DNA of 64,000 nt from JAJDTR01 sp965220415 (GTDB lineage Bacteria > Poribacteria > WGA-4E > JAJDTR01): assembly GCA_965220415.1 (NCBI GenBank), contig OZ244829.1, positions 868,001 to 932,000 on the forward strand, read 5' to 3'. Numbering within the stretch: the first letter of the stretch is position 1; every line of letters starts with the position of its first letter. Below the pieces are notes generated by a model, which worked only from the letters and a program-made list of their open reading frames with translations, ran no database searches and was not told the origin of the DNA. Made by a program: the position numbers and the translations under genes. Below are positions 1 to 8,828 of the stretch, in pieces.

Positions 1-79
1 CTCACGATTACAAATCGCTCTCTATCAACCTCGGATCGGCGTGCAAATCCGCAATTCGTACGATTGCCCAAATCGTATT

Positions 80-1384
80 TCACGTTTTTTGCGGCTTCTT
101 TTTTGCAGCCGGAAAAAGTATGTTGTTAAGAATCAGTCGATATCCCGGTGAGTGTTTATGGAGATCGAGGTTGGTGGGGATTCTGCCCTCGCCAACGGTA
201 TGCCTGTAATCTTCCGGATCGTGCCCACCGAGAAAAGTGAAGGTACCCTTTCCCAATTTTCCGTGGATGTACTTCACATATCGGCTGCCCTCAATGTCAC
301 CGAGAATCGTTACGGTATCGCGGATGGTGGCTTTATTGAAGGACGTAGTTTGTCCTAGGTAACCACGCACCCTACTCACATGATTCTGTGTGAGCATTGT
401 AGGTATCGGATCGTGCTTGGCGGCGAACTCAAACAGAACGAAGTCTTCAACGCCCGACAGCGGGTTATGGTCAGGCTGTGGATTGTCTATATTGGAAAAC
501 TCATATCGATTTGGATTCGTGTACAGCATGAAATTCTCGAACGCGAAGGTTCGCTCAAAATCCAACTGTGCTTGGTAATTCGGTTCAAGCGGCGTGCCAT
601 CCAACTCCGGTTCAACAATGTCAACGCGTCCTGCTCCCGTCGCACACGCAATATCTAGTGTTTCGGGCGCCGAACACATTGCAAAAATGAATCCCCCAGC
701 GACGACATAATCTTGGATTCGCTGAGATATGAATCCCTTGTGAGCCGGTACACGATTAAATCCGGCTTTGGCGGCGGCGGCTTCAAACAAACGCACACGT
801 TGTTGATACCAAACCGCCCCCTTGAAAGCTCTGTAAAACTTTCCATGTTGTCCGGTGAAGTCTTCATGGTGCAAATGGAGCCAATCGTACTTGCCCAGCA
901 ATAAAACACCGGCTTCAACTTGTTCATCCCAAATCGTATCATACGGAATTTGCGCATAGTCCAACGCGAGCTTCACCGCATCATCCCACGGATCGCGGTA
1001 CGGGGTATTATTGGGTGGTGCATAGACAGCGATTTTCGGCGCTTTCTCCAGAAGGATTTCGTCCATGTTGTTGCCCTCCATCTCTACTTGAATCCCACCG
1101 TATTCAAGATTGGAGATGGTCTCGAAACTGACGCCCATTTGCTGTGCTTTGGCTTGTACATCAGGCGAATCGACAAGGAGAAATGCACCGCCGCGATAGT
1201 TTAGCAACCACTTCGCATTATATTCTCGTGGCGCTTCGAGTGTCCAGTAGGTCAAGCCGTATGCTTTGAGATGATTGGTTTGAACTTGGTCCATCGGTAC
1301 AAGTAGCCACTGCGTTAAACCGGTGCTCGCTACTGGAATTAGCGAAAGTACAAGGACCATTAAAACGCGGTTGAGTGAAAGCAT
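80..1384 (-). CDS. Exported GATase1-like conserved protein ('asparagine synthetase B'-named family)
   Basis: Product about 434 residues. I place the start at the ATG at 1384 because it opens directly on a hydrophobic signal segment (MLSLNRVLMVLVLSLIPVAS) and follows an AGGT-type ribosome site; an upstream start at 1432 would overlap the preceding gene. The mature protein has motifs such as LLNYRGGAFLL, DWLHLHHEDFTGQ, GGFIFAMCSA and a C-terminal GYRLILNNILFPAAKKK basic tail. From memory this pattern belongs to a family common in Bacteroidota/FCB genomes that databases often call asparagine synthetase B; neither the glutaminase Cys nor an AMP-binding synthetase domain is visible, so that name is probably wrong. 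The G-G-F-I-F-A-M-C segment resembles a ThuA/GATase1-like fold. Last gene of a three-gene minus-strand operon of exported proteins. Function unknown. Confidence 0.8.
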   Translation of the reverse strand: MLSLNRVLMVLVLSLIPVASTGLTQWLLVPMDQVQTNHLKAYGLTYWTLEAPREYNAKWLLNYRGGAFLLVDSPDVQAKAQQMGVSFETISNLEYGGIQVEMEGNNMDEILLEKAPKIAVYAPPNNTPYRDPWDDAVKLALDYAQIPYDTIWDEQVEAGVLLLGKYDWLHLHHEDFTGQHGKFYRAFKGAVWYQQRVRLFEAAAAKAGFNRVPAHKGFISQRIQDYVVAGGFIFAMCSAPETLDIACATGAGRVDIVEPELDGTPLEPNYQAQLDFERTFAFENFMLYTNPNRYEFSNIDNPQPDHNPLSGVEDFVLFEFAAKHDPIPTMLTQNHVSRVRGYLGQTTSFNKATIRDTVTILGDIEGSRYVKYIHGKLGKGTFTFLGGHDPEDYRHTVGEGRIPTNLDLHKHSPGYRLILNNILFPAAKKKPQKT

Positions 1385-1416
1385 TTTTCTACCTGTGCTC
1401 CAGAGTCGTCGTGCCA

Positions 1417-4146
1417 TCAGGGAACAACGCATGGCTCATTGCCATACAGTATTTGGCCTTTATGAATAACGGGTCGGCTATCGCCTCCATCGCGCGAAAT
1501 TAACCACAGTTGACCATTGTTTTCGTAAAGGATTGTGGAACCATCTGGAAGCCAGACCGGGTTTTCGCCACCGTACCGGGTGAGTTGACTCTCTGACGAT
1601 TCGCCTCGTCTATTGAATTTGATAAGCAAAATTTGGCGATGGTTTCCTTCGGCACGCGAGAAAGCAACAACGTTCGCATCAGATGGTGACCATGCTGGAT
1701 CGGCATCATCTTCAACACCGATTACAATCGGCTCTACGCGTTCGTTGACCCGATCATACGCGAAGATATTTCGACCTGCGGTGCTGCCTACGTTTTCAAT
1801 ACTTCCACGTGTACTATACGCCAAGATTTCTCCATTGCGGCTCCATCTTGGTGTTCCCATCTCTTGCGCGGTGGACGGAACGAGGAATTCACTGTTCGAC
1901 GGCAGATGCCGGATTACGATTCGCTGCCGATTGATTTGCTGCTGGGTAAACGCTATGTAGTCGCCGGACGGAGAAATTTCGACTTCCTTTGCGAGTTCCT
2001 GTCGGCTCAACAACATTCCCGGGTCCTGCGAACCGGCATTTTGCCCCAACACATTTCCTTCAGTATCCAAGTAGGCGAGCCGTCCATCTTGGGCAACGGT
2101 CGGGTTACTACCCGCTGCTACCGGATTTAACGCGCCCATTGGGAGATATTCCCATATGATTCCATCGTAGCTATAATAAAATGCGGCATTCAGTGAGGTT
2201 GATTCTAAGGTATTATCCACATCAGAAGGCTTTTCTGTGCCCTTGAGTTGGAGTTTCGCTTGTGCAAGCTGTTGCTGGTTTACCTGTGGTTCAAACTCCT
2301 GTTGGTCGTGCAATTTCCAACCTGTCGGAGTCAGCGAAAACGTAAAACGGTGTCCCAGCGTCCAGTACCACCACTCCTCAAGTTCGCGTCCAAAACGAGT
2401 AAATCGAAATATGTCTTCGGGGTTGCCATGTTGATATTTGATTTCGGACCTGTGACCATCCTCAAATTCGGCGATGTTGCCTTCCGAATCAATGTACATT
2501 GCGAATATCTCTATGTCGATATGGGGAGTAATGAAATCTTCAAACACGGAAACCAATTGCGGTTTACCGCGCACGGGTTGGCGTGTGCCGTATACTCCAA
2601 CGCCGTCCTTCAACCCCGTCTGTCCATCCGCGTCAATATCGACAGCGACCGTTACGTAATAATCGCCCGGAGGAACAGACACCGTATACCGGGCGTCATC
2701 TTCCAAGTTGAGGGCTATCGGAATAACAGAGCTAAACGTCGGTGTGTCGGAAAGTGACAGGATACCTCCCCTGAAACTCTTGCCATCCCAAATGATGCGC
2801 CCCGATATTCCTGTCTCGGCTTCGCTTGATTGCACGATCTTATGTTTCGACTCAGTTGGCTTAAGTTGACCGTCTACGTCATACTGCGCGCTGATGACAA
2901 TTTCAATTTGGGCATTTTCTCCATTTTTGAGGGTAAGCGCCGCAGGCGGTCTAGTTGTCATGTCCAACGTACCGTAGCCGCCGACTCCGTCACCGGAACC
3001 GTATTGACCATTCCCGTCCGCGTCAACGCTGGCTACCATATAATAATCTCCCGGACGCAGTTGACATTTGAAGGAACCATCCGCCTCAACTTCCACTTGC
3101 TGAACAGGTCGTGTCAAGGTGGGTTCCACATAGACCTGTAACACACATCCATCAAGATTATGCCCACGCCATAAGACTTTTCCGGAGACTTCGACTATCT
3201 TGTCGTCCAAGGGGGACGAATCAGAATCGGCGTCAACAAGTGGGACGACTCGACCACTTTCAAGCTGCTTTCCTGAAATCTGAATTTGGACGCCTTTCGT
3301 GAATTTATTGGCGGCGACCAAAATGGGTTCGGGAAACGCTTTCCGATTTTGTAGATTCGTAATTCCGTGGATACCCAGCCAATCCCCGTGATCAATGAGA
3401 TTTGAATCGTTCCAATCAATAATGACCATCAAGTAATATTTTCCTGGCTTCAAATGAAGGGTAAAACTCCCATCACTCTCTATGCCAGTTTTGGCTGCCA
3501 GGTACTTCCAAGAAAGATCTGTATAGGCGCGTATAGAGGTTTTTTCAACGGAAGCATGAGTGGCATAACTGATACTTCCATTAACACCAGAAGAGGATTG
3601 CTCAAGTTCCGACCTGAACTGGTCGATTGGATCCGGCCGATAGTGCTGTGCGCTAACGATTTTCCCCCTTTGATTTCTAGCCGTCACATGAATCATCAGC
3701 CCGGAAATAGTCTGCTGCGGGCCAACCTTGAGCAACTGCTTCTGTTGACCTGTATTGCGCCAATCCGCAATTCCCAAGATTCCCATGCCGTCGCCATCGT
3801 CGAATTTCCCCGACCTGTTCATGTCAACGAAAGCTACAACATAATAGCTGCCCGGTTCAACCTTTATGGAAAAGCGTCCGCCTTCAATTTTGGTAACACC
3901 CGTGTACAAATTGGTCAATGTCTTGTCTCTGTAAACCTGCACGGTAGTCTGGGAAAGATCCTTGTTTTTCCAGATCACTTGTCCTTTAAGAGTCGCGGTT
4001 GCACGCTGCGCAAAATCTTCAATTAACTGTTCGCCTTGATTCTTGGCGGATTCCGTTTGTGCACCGCCAGCCTGAACACCGACAATCAGTGTTAGAGCGA
4101 TTGTGAGGATTAGATTGAACGTTTTTTCTGACTGATTGAGTTGCAT
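1417..4146 (-). CDS. Exported four-repeat beta-sandwich protein with C-terminal PD40/TolB-like propeller
   Basis: 909 residues with an N-terminal signal segment (ILTIALTLIVGVQAGGAQ). Four repeats of about 100 residues lie near 50-155, 188-290, 318-420 and 443-545. Each has a G.V.W.G...... opening, a PG.YY....VD strand and an Asp-rich loop such as DADGNGQYGSGDG or DIDADGQTGLKDG, which looks like a calcium-binding turn in a carboxypeptidase-regulatory-like sandwich. After a linker the last ~200 residues contain PD40/WD40-like TolB repeats (SPSGDYIAFTQQ, WSRNGEILAYS, WSPSDANVVAFSR, WLPDGSTILYENN). Likely a periplasmic or surface binding protein; the ligand is unknown. It follows the TPR gene by 39 bp and precedes the GATase1-like gene by about 32 bp, so co-transcription is likely. 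Confidence 0.8.
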   Translation of the reverse strand: MQLNQSEKTFNLILTIALTLIVGVQAGGAQTESAKNQGEQLIEDFAQRATATLKGQVIWKNKDLSQTTVQVYRDKTLTNLYTGVTKIEGGRFSIKVEPGSYYVVAFVDMNRSGKFDDGDGMGILGIADWRNTGQQKQLLKVGPQQTISGLMIHVTARNQRGKIVSAQHYRPDPIDQFRSELEQSSSGVNGSISYATHASVEKTSIRAYTDLSWKYLAAKTGIESDGSFTLHLKPGKYYLMVIIDWNDSNLIDHGDWLGIHGITNLQNRKAFPEPILVAANKFTKGVQIQISGKQLESGRVVPLVDADSDSSPLDDKIVEVSGKVLWRGHNLDGCVLQVYVEPTLTRPVQQVEVEADGSFKCQLRPGDYYMVASVDADGNGQYGSGDGVGGYGTLDMTTRPPAALTLKNGENAQIEIVISAQYDVDGQLKPTESKHKIVQSSEAETGISGRIIWDGKSFRGGILSLSDTPTFSSVIPIALNLEDDARYTVSVPPGDYYVTVAVDIDADGQTGLKDGVGVYGTRQPVRGKPQLVSVFEDFITPHIDIEIFAMYIDSEGNIAEFEDGHRSEIKYQHGNPEDIFRFTRFGRELEEWWYWTLGHRFTFSLTPTGWKLHDQQEFEPQVNQQQLAQAKLQLKGTEKPSDVDNTLESTSLNAAFYYSYDGIIWEYLPMGALNPVAAGSNPTVAQDGRLAYLDTEGNVLGQNAGSQDPGMLLSRQELAKEVEISPSGDYIAFTQQQINRQRIVIRHLPSNSEFLVPSTAQEMGTPRWSRNGEILAYSTRGSIENVGSTAGRNIFAYDRVNERVEPIVIGVEDDADPAWSPSDANVVAFSRAEGNHRQILLIKFNRRGESSESQLTRYGGENPVWLPDGSTILYENNGQLWLISRDGGDSRPVIHKGQILYGNEPCVVP

Positions 4147-4185
4147 CGGACTCTTTTGTTGGATACTAGGGACTAAAAACGCGTG

Positions 4186-4665
4186 CTATTGAATCGAACG
4201 GATGAACTCTCGAAATTCTTGGCTTTCACGAATCGTGTCAAAATTTTGGTCAGTTTGAATTGCCTCGATAAGTTCCTTATCATGAGAGACCGCGTCACGA
4301 AGGTATGTTATCGATAGGTCGCGCTGATTTCCGCGCGCGTATGCGCGGGCAAGATTGTAATGTGCACTGGCATAACCGGGATCAATATAGATAGTTCTTT
4401 TCCAAGCGAAAATTGCATGATTCCATTTTTCTTGCCGACTGTATGCTACACCCAAATTGTAGTAGGGTTTTGCCCACCTAACGTCCCGCCTGATAGCCAG
4501 TTTGAACTCGGTTATTGCCTGATCCAGATTGCCTTTATTTGCGTAGTCTATTCCCCAATTAAAATGGGCTACTGCCGCATCAGGGGGATCTACGGAGGCG
4601 CGCGGAGCACATGCGCCGTGGGAACAGCTTATTCCAACCAGTAAAAGAACCGTCAGCCATCTCAC
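4186..4665 (-). CDS. Exported TPR protein
   Basis: 159 residues from a GTG start preceded by GGGAG at suitable spacing. The N-terminus is hydrophobic with cysteines (VGISCSHGACAP), giving a signal peptide and possibly lipidation, although neither Cys sits in a fully canonical lipobox. Three TPR-like helical hairpins follow (AHFNWGIDYANKGNLDQAI, AKPYYNLGVAYSRQEKWNHAI, ASAHYNLARAYARGNQRDLSI). TPR proteins mediate protein-protein contacts. First gene of the operon with the beta-sandwich/PD40 protein and the GATase1-like protein, so it is probably an envelope scaffold for them. The partner assignment is inference. Confidence 0.8.
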   Translation of the reverse strand: MRWLTVLLLVGISCSHGACAPRASVDPPDAAVAHFNWGIDYANKGNLDQAITEFKLAIRRDVRWAKPYYNLGVAYSRQEKWNHAIFAWKRTIYIDPGYASAHYNLARAYARGNQRDLSITYLRDAVSHDKELIEAIQTDQNFDTIRESQEFREFIRSIQ

Positions 4666-4892
4666 TGTTAATCTCCCTATCTTGTTTTCATTCCACTAAT
4701 CAGGATTCCAGATAGAATTTCTACGCGAATCGATTGGACCGATTTATCTGTTTACTTTGGGCGGGGTGGCTGATTACCGATAGGCTGATTGACAACGTTT
4801 GATGCGCGGACAGGTTGGCAATGATGGCTATCCCAGTTATGACATAGGCATCATTGCCAGAGTGGTGCACGGGCTGTGCTGTGGACGGGTTT

Positions 4893-6515
4893 TTAAGAGA
4901 ATTCTCCTTCCTCTCGCGTTATTATCTCAAGCAGTGCGGGCTTTTCGGCTTCCATCTCTTTCTGTGCTCGATTGATTGCCGGAATAATCTCGGCTGGGTC
5001 TTCGACTCGCTCGCTATAGCCTCCCAAACCCTCGGCAACTTTCGTGTAATCGCCGGAAAGGTACGGTGTACCGTATCGTTCTGTCGAAACCGGCATGTAG
5101 GACTTATAATTGCCGAGCGCGGAGTTGTTGAGGATGATTGTCAGAATGGGGATGCGCTCCCGTGCAGCAGTCTCAAAGTCCATTCCCGCCATACCAAACG
5201 CTGCATCGCCCATTATGTTGACAGCCAGGTTTTGCGGCGCGGCAAGTTTTGCCCCCATGATTAAGCCCAAGCCAAATCCCAACTGGGTCGATTTTCCCCA
5301 ACCGATGTAGCCGTGTGGAATAATTGATTGGTAAAACGGAAGCATCTGATCGCGTGGATTCCCGGAGTCGTGTGTGACCATCGTCTTTGTGCGATCGACC
5401 GTGTTCATCAAATCCCAAATCACTCGATAGGGGTTGATCGGTACCTCGTCCGAGGTTAGCTTCGGCATCCACTCCTCAAGCCATTTGTCCTTGACCGTCT
5501 TGATTTCTTGAACGAGCTCTGGGTTCCCTTTTTCCCCACCGCCTTGCCTTTTGACTTCGTCAATTAGTTGACGTAACACCAGTTTCGCGTCCCCAAGGAT
5601 CGGGAAGTCGATTAAGTATTCCTTGCTAATGTCAGTTTCGCTAATGGAATTCTGAACAAGGACCTTGCCTGGTGGAATGTTCGTGCACATCACCTGCGTA
5701 GAGAATCCAGATCCAAGTCCGAAGACGAGGTCGGCTCTGTCAAGGAACGGCGCGACGCGTTTCACGCCTTTATATCCGCTTGCACCGATCGATAGCGGAT
5801 GATTTTCAGGAAATGCGCTCTTGCCAGCCATCGTAGTCATGACAGGAAGCTGAAGCAACTCCGCGAATTCAATGAGATCGCCGGTTGCTTCGGCGTAAAG
5901 CACACCTTGTCCTACGTGAAGCAGAGGATGCTCGGATGCAAGCAGCGCATTAACTGCGGCGGTGATATCGTCCGGATTTGCTGCGGGTTTAGCAGGTTTC
6001 GGCGGCTTATACTCAAAATCGTCGTCTACACCATGGCTCATGACATTACTTGGAATCTCAAGCATCACTGGGCCCGGTTGTCCTGATCGAAGCAGGTGAA
6101 ATGCTCGATGCATCATATTCGGGGTACGCTCCGCCATGTTGACTTCCGCCACCCACTTGGTAATTCCGCCATAGTGCCTGATTGACTCAAACCCCGGGGG
6201 AATACTCCGTTCCGATTGGGAAATTCCGCCCGGCAGCATGAGAACGGGTGTAGAATCCGCGAAAGCGTGGGCAACGCCTGCGAACGCATTCTCGCTTCCG
6301 GGCCCGCCTTGCACACATCCAACCCCAATTCGCTTGCCATTGGATACAAGACTATAGCCGTGCGCCATGTTGATTAACGTGCGCTCCGTCCTCGTCATGA
6401 TTGGACGGATGTCAACTTTTGCACACGCCTCAATTAGGTCGTTTGCAGGAAAACAGAAAAGATACTCGACTCCTTCAAGCTTCAGTATTTTCGCAACTGC
6501 CTCGTTTGCTCGCAT
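4893..6515 (-). CDS. Thiamine-diphosphate-dependent enzyme, acetolactate synthase/decarboxylase superfamily
   Basis: 540 residues from the ATG at 6515, preceded by TTTTGGAGATTGTA; an 11-codon longer reading has no such signal. The three domains of the POX/AHAS superfamily are in order: pyrimidine-binding domain (EGVEYLFCFPANDLIE, catalytic Glu in TRTERTLINMAHGYS, GGPGSENAFAGVAHA), a central nucleotide-fold domain, and a C-terminal diphosphate domain (GDAAFGMAGMDFETAA then NNSALGNYK). The usual GDG of the metal/ThDP motif reads GDA. Substrate cannot be read: acetolactate synthase large subunit, oxalyl-CoA/benzoylformate-type decarboxylase or sulfopyruvate/acetaldehyde-lyase relatives all fit. 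No small regulatory subunit or ilvC neighbour is present, which argues against a biosynthetic AHAS operon. Monocistronic in appearance. Confidence 0.85.
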   Translation of the reverse strand: MRANEAVAKILKLEGVEYLFCFPANDLIEACAKVDIRPIMTRTERTLINMAHGYSLVSNGKRIGVGCVQGGPGSENAFAGVAHAFADSTPVLMLPGGISQSERSIPPGFESIRHYGGITKWVAEVNMAERTPNMMHRAFHLLRSGQPGPVMLEIPSNVMSHGVDDDFEYKPPKPAKPAANPDDITAAVNALLASEHPLLHVGQGVLYAEATGDLIEFAELLQLPVMTTMAGKSAFPENHPLSIGASGYKGVKRVAPFLDRADLVFGLGSGFSTQVMCTNIPPGKVLVQNSISETDISKEYLIDFPILGDAKLVLRQLIDEVKRQGGGEKGNPELVQEIKTVKDKWLEEWMPKLTSDEVPINPYRVIWDLMNTVDRTKTMVTHDSGNPRDQMLPFYQSIIPHGYIGWGKSTQLGFGLGLIMGAKLAAPQNLAVNIMGDAAFGMAGMDFETAARERIPILTIILNNSALGNYKSYMPVSTERYGTPYLSGDYTKVAEGLGGYSERVEDPAEIIPAINRAQKEMEAEKPALLEIITREEGEFS

Positions 6516-6548
6516 TACAATCTCCAAAACTGCGATGACATAACACAC

Positions 6549-7225
6549 ACAAATAAACTAGGGACAACGAACTTAAGAACCGATTGACAAGTTGATGATT
6601 GTTATTTTGATTTCGGCAGCCAGTGACAGGTGGATCGGTTACTCATTAGTCTTTGCTTTGACTACCTTACGACGGAAATCACGATGTAGTTTTTAGCAAA
6701 ATTCAGAATCCGAGTTACAACGAAAAAACCGGGGACTACAAACTTTGACATTTTAACATAGAAGCTAGACGGTGTCAAGAGTGCGTTTCCGCTATTGAGC
6801 CAAGCGCCGCTGCGGCCTTCAAGTATTTCTATATGAAATCGTTGGCAATCCTGTGGATGCCATCTATCTCAATCATTGCTCGCGACGAATTAAGTCGAGT
6901 TTGGTTACATTGACTAAGTTTGTGACCTATCCTATAAGACGGTAGGGCTAGAAGGGTTTGCTATCGCGTGAAGATCTCTATCGCACAGGATTTACTATCA
7001 GGATTGGCTATCGCAGGGGATTTTCTATCGCCCTCCCTAATCAGCCGGTTGATCGCTATTCGCTCCTTTGATCCCTCGTTATCCACTCGGTTGATCGCTA
7101 TTCACTCGTTTGATTTTATCCAGTCACTTGATCTACAGGAACGGGTAGCACCTTGAGTTAAGTAGAGACCTAGATAATTTAAGCCTCAACCGACAGATTT
7201 GGGAGGCAGAAATTTTGAGATTCCG
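6549..7225. repeat. Intergenic region with degenerate short-repeat cluster
   Basis: No gene supported. From about 6960 to 7135 the DNA is built of degenerate units with the core TAT(T/C)CA(C/G)TCG(N)TTGAT(C), seen about five times at roughly 17-22 bp spacing between 7035 and 7133, preceded by several TCTATCGC boxes. The same units occur singly in other intergenic gaps of the window (12.1, 16.0, 35.3, 56.8 and 63.9 kb). The remaining part before 6960 is AT-rich and shows nothing recognisable. Confidence 0.6.
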
Positions 7226-7254
7226 TTGACACCCGCTTTGCCCTGTGATAGAAT
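7226..7254 (+). promoter_or_regulatory. Sigma70-type promoter of the peroxiredoxin gene
   Basis: TTGACA at 7226-7231, a 17-bp spacer and TAGAAT at 7249-7254, with a TG one base before the -10 (extended -10). This is a near-consensus housekeeping promoter about 65 bp upstream of the peroxiredoxin start. Confidence 0.75.
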
Positions 7255-7319
7255 TTGGCCTTGAGCAGGAACGGATTTAAGGCGTCATAAATACCCACAA
7301 TATTAGGAGGTTGTAATAA

Positions 7320-7790
7320 ATGGCATTGGAAGTTGGAAGTGATGCTCCGGATTTTACACTCGCCGGATCGCTTGGTCAAGAAGACACCGAGGTGTCCCTT
7401 AAGGATTTTGAGGGCAAGAATTTGGTCGTCGTTTTCTATCCGCTGGATTTCTCCCCGGTGTGCTCAGTTCAAATTCCCGATTTCAACGAGAAGGTTGGCG
7501 AAATTCGCGCAAAAAACGCTGAGATTATTGCCATCAACCGCGATTCGGCATTCGCTCACAAAGCTTGGTGTGAGCACCTAGGCGGCGTGGATTTTCCGCT
7601 ATTGGCGGACATGAATCTTGAAGTGTCGAAGGAATTCGGGATGGCGCTTGAGGAGGTAGGAATCACAAACCGCGGCGTGATTGTCATTGACAAAAATGGA
7701 AGGGTGGCTTTCACGCATGTTGAAGATGCGCCGCCGGATAACACGCTGGCTGTAACGGCTGTTCTGGACGAATTAGATCGCCTGAACTAA
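7320..7790 (+). CDS. Peroxiredoxin (AhpC/TSA family, AhpE/Bcp-like)
   Basis: 156 residues; ATG at 7320 with a perfect AGGAGG at 7305-7310. Thioredoxin-fold peroxidase that reduces H2O2 and organic hydroperoxides in the cytoplasm. The peroxidatic cysteine is Cys48 in YPLDFSPVCSVQIPDF, the equivalent of the PxxFxPVC motif; the usual Thr after the motif's Val-Cys is Ser here. A second Cys (Cys84, in HKAWCEHLGG) could resolve the sulfenic acid, or the enzyme may be 1-Cys. Full length for the family, no extension. Stands alone between its own promoter and a strong terminator, so it is a single-gene unit. No OxyR-like operator was recognised. Confidence 0.93.
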   Translation: MALEVGSDAPDFTLAGSLGQEDTEVSLKDFEGKNLVVVFYPLDFSPVCSVQIPDFNEKVGEIRAKNAEIIAINRDSAFAHKAWCEHLGGVDFPLLADMNLEVSKEFGMALEEVGITNRGVIVIDKNGRVAFTHVEDAPPDNTLAVTAVLDELDRLN

Positions 7791-7820
7791 CTCAAGTATT
7801 TGAATCCAATCGTAAAAAAA

Positions 7821-7850
7821 ACGACCCCCAATTTGTTAATTGGGGGTCGT
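7821..7850 (+). terminator. Rho-independent terminator after peroxiredoxin
   Basis: A 13-bp perfect stem (ACGACCCCCAATT / AATTGGGGGTCGT) with a TGTT loop, followed by TTTT on the plus strand and preceded by an A-run, so it may also act in the reverse direction. It lies about 30 bp after the stop codon. Confidence 0.85.
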
Positions 7851-7909
7851 TTTGCGTTGAGCAACGATTGTCCAATGGAGTAAGAAAAAGTGTAATTGTT
7901 TAGTCCATC

Positions 7910-7933
7910 GGTCTGGATTTGCCAATCCAGACC
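7910..7933. other. Intergenic perfect hairpin
   Basis: GGTCTGGATT, loop TGCC, AATCCAGACC: a 10-bp perfect inverted repeat without a T-tract. Just upstream, TAATTGTTTAGTCCAT (7893-7908) recurs inverted at 35476-35491, so this may be the remnant of a dispersed repeat. It lies in the 330-bp gap between the peroxiredoxin and the exported protein gene. Confidence 0.5.
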
Positions 7934-8120
7934 AAGCGGGGGCAGGGAATACGCCGAGTAGGGAAGTACACTGCTAATTCCGGCTAATCGGGGCATACAT
8001 GCCCAAACCGGGCGTGCGACGAACTGTAATACTACGAACTAAACGATGCACTAATCAGTTACGAAAAAGTTTATTGATGCCCCCCTCATCAGGTATTGCC
8101 GCTGAAGATTCACTGGGGGA

Positions 8121-8828
8121 TTATTCCTCCTCAGAGGACTCTTCTGTCCCTTTTTCCTGTTCTGCTTTGGCTTTTTTGTCAAAGCGATAGCTACGGATTG
8201 AGACAACCGGATATGGACCATCAAATCCGGCGACTACACCCTCCACTTCTACCTCTTTATCGGTCTCGGCGGCGTCGTGCCGAAGTCTATCGAACAGGTC
8301 ATTGTGGCTAAAAACCACTTTCTGTTCCCAAGTTCCCGCCAACATTGCATGATTGATTACCGACGTTTGGGCTCGCCAATGCCTCCAAAATGGAACATTG
8401 CGGATGTAGCTACGCGCCCATCCGGGATGTGCGAAGAGTTCTCCTTTTATTTTTGCCTCAGACTTGACTATCCACGGTTGACTACCCGCCTGGCGCCCTC
8501 GAAAACGTTGATCTTTCAACTGCTGCAGTATTTGGTAGGTATCAAGCGTATGCGATTCAGAGAATTTGTCATCCGTTCTCGGTTTTACCTTGATAAGGGT
8601 GCTAAATAACCGCGCCCGCCCATTTTTATCAATCGGTGTGTGGAAGGTCACGCCATCGGCTTCCGCCCACGGTTCCAACCGCCGTCTAATCTGTCTTTCA
8701 TCATCACTATTGACAACACCGAACAGTTCAAATTTCAGGCTCTCAATTTCCGCGTTGCTAAACGCAGTCAACCCGGTAATCAGGCAAATCGTCAGAAGAA
8801 TGCCGAAATGAGATTTTAACCTCTTCAT
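8121..8828 (-). CDS. Exported protein of unknown function with acidic C-terminus
   Basis: 235 residues; ATG preceded by GGAGGG. A clear signal peptide covers about residues 1-26 (LLTICLITGLTAFSNAE). The first mature domain (IESLKFELFGVVNSDDERQI onward) has an alpha/beta pattern loosely like heavy-metal-associated/ferredoxin folds but lacks a CxxC. The second half contains Trp-rich stretches (FWRHWRAQT) and a beta-rich region (EVEVEGVVAGFDGPYPVVSIRSYRF) reminiscent of an OB-like fold. The last ~20 residues are Lys/Glu rich (KAEQEKGTEESSEEE). I do not recognise the family. Stands alone on the minus strand. Confidence 0.7.
   Translation of the reverse strand: MKRLKSHFGILLTICLITGLTAFSNAEIESLKFELFGVVNSDDERQIRRRLEPWAEADGVTFHTPIDKNGRARLFSTLIKVKPRTDDKFSESHTLDTYQILQQLKDQRFRGRQAGSQPWIVKSEAKIKGELFAHPGWARSYIRNVPFWRHWRAQTSVINHAMLAGTWEQKVVFSHNDLFDRLRHDAAETDKEVEVEGVVAGFDGPYPVVSIRSYRFDKKAKAEQEKGTEESSEEE

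Noticed and set aside
80..1432. Asparagine synthetase B
   Set aside because: No synthetase motifs; name appears to be a database carry-over for this exported family.
7024..7135. Possible CRISPR array
   Set aside because: Units are degenerate and adjoin each other without unique spacers, and no cas gene is in the window.
6968..7156. 62-codon plus-strand frame rich in Ser, Leu, Ile and Asp
   Set aside because: Translation simply follows the degenerate TTGATC repeat units (repeated RLIAIRSFD/IHSFD-type peptides); not a gene.
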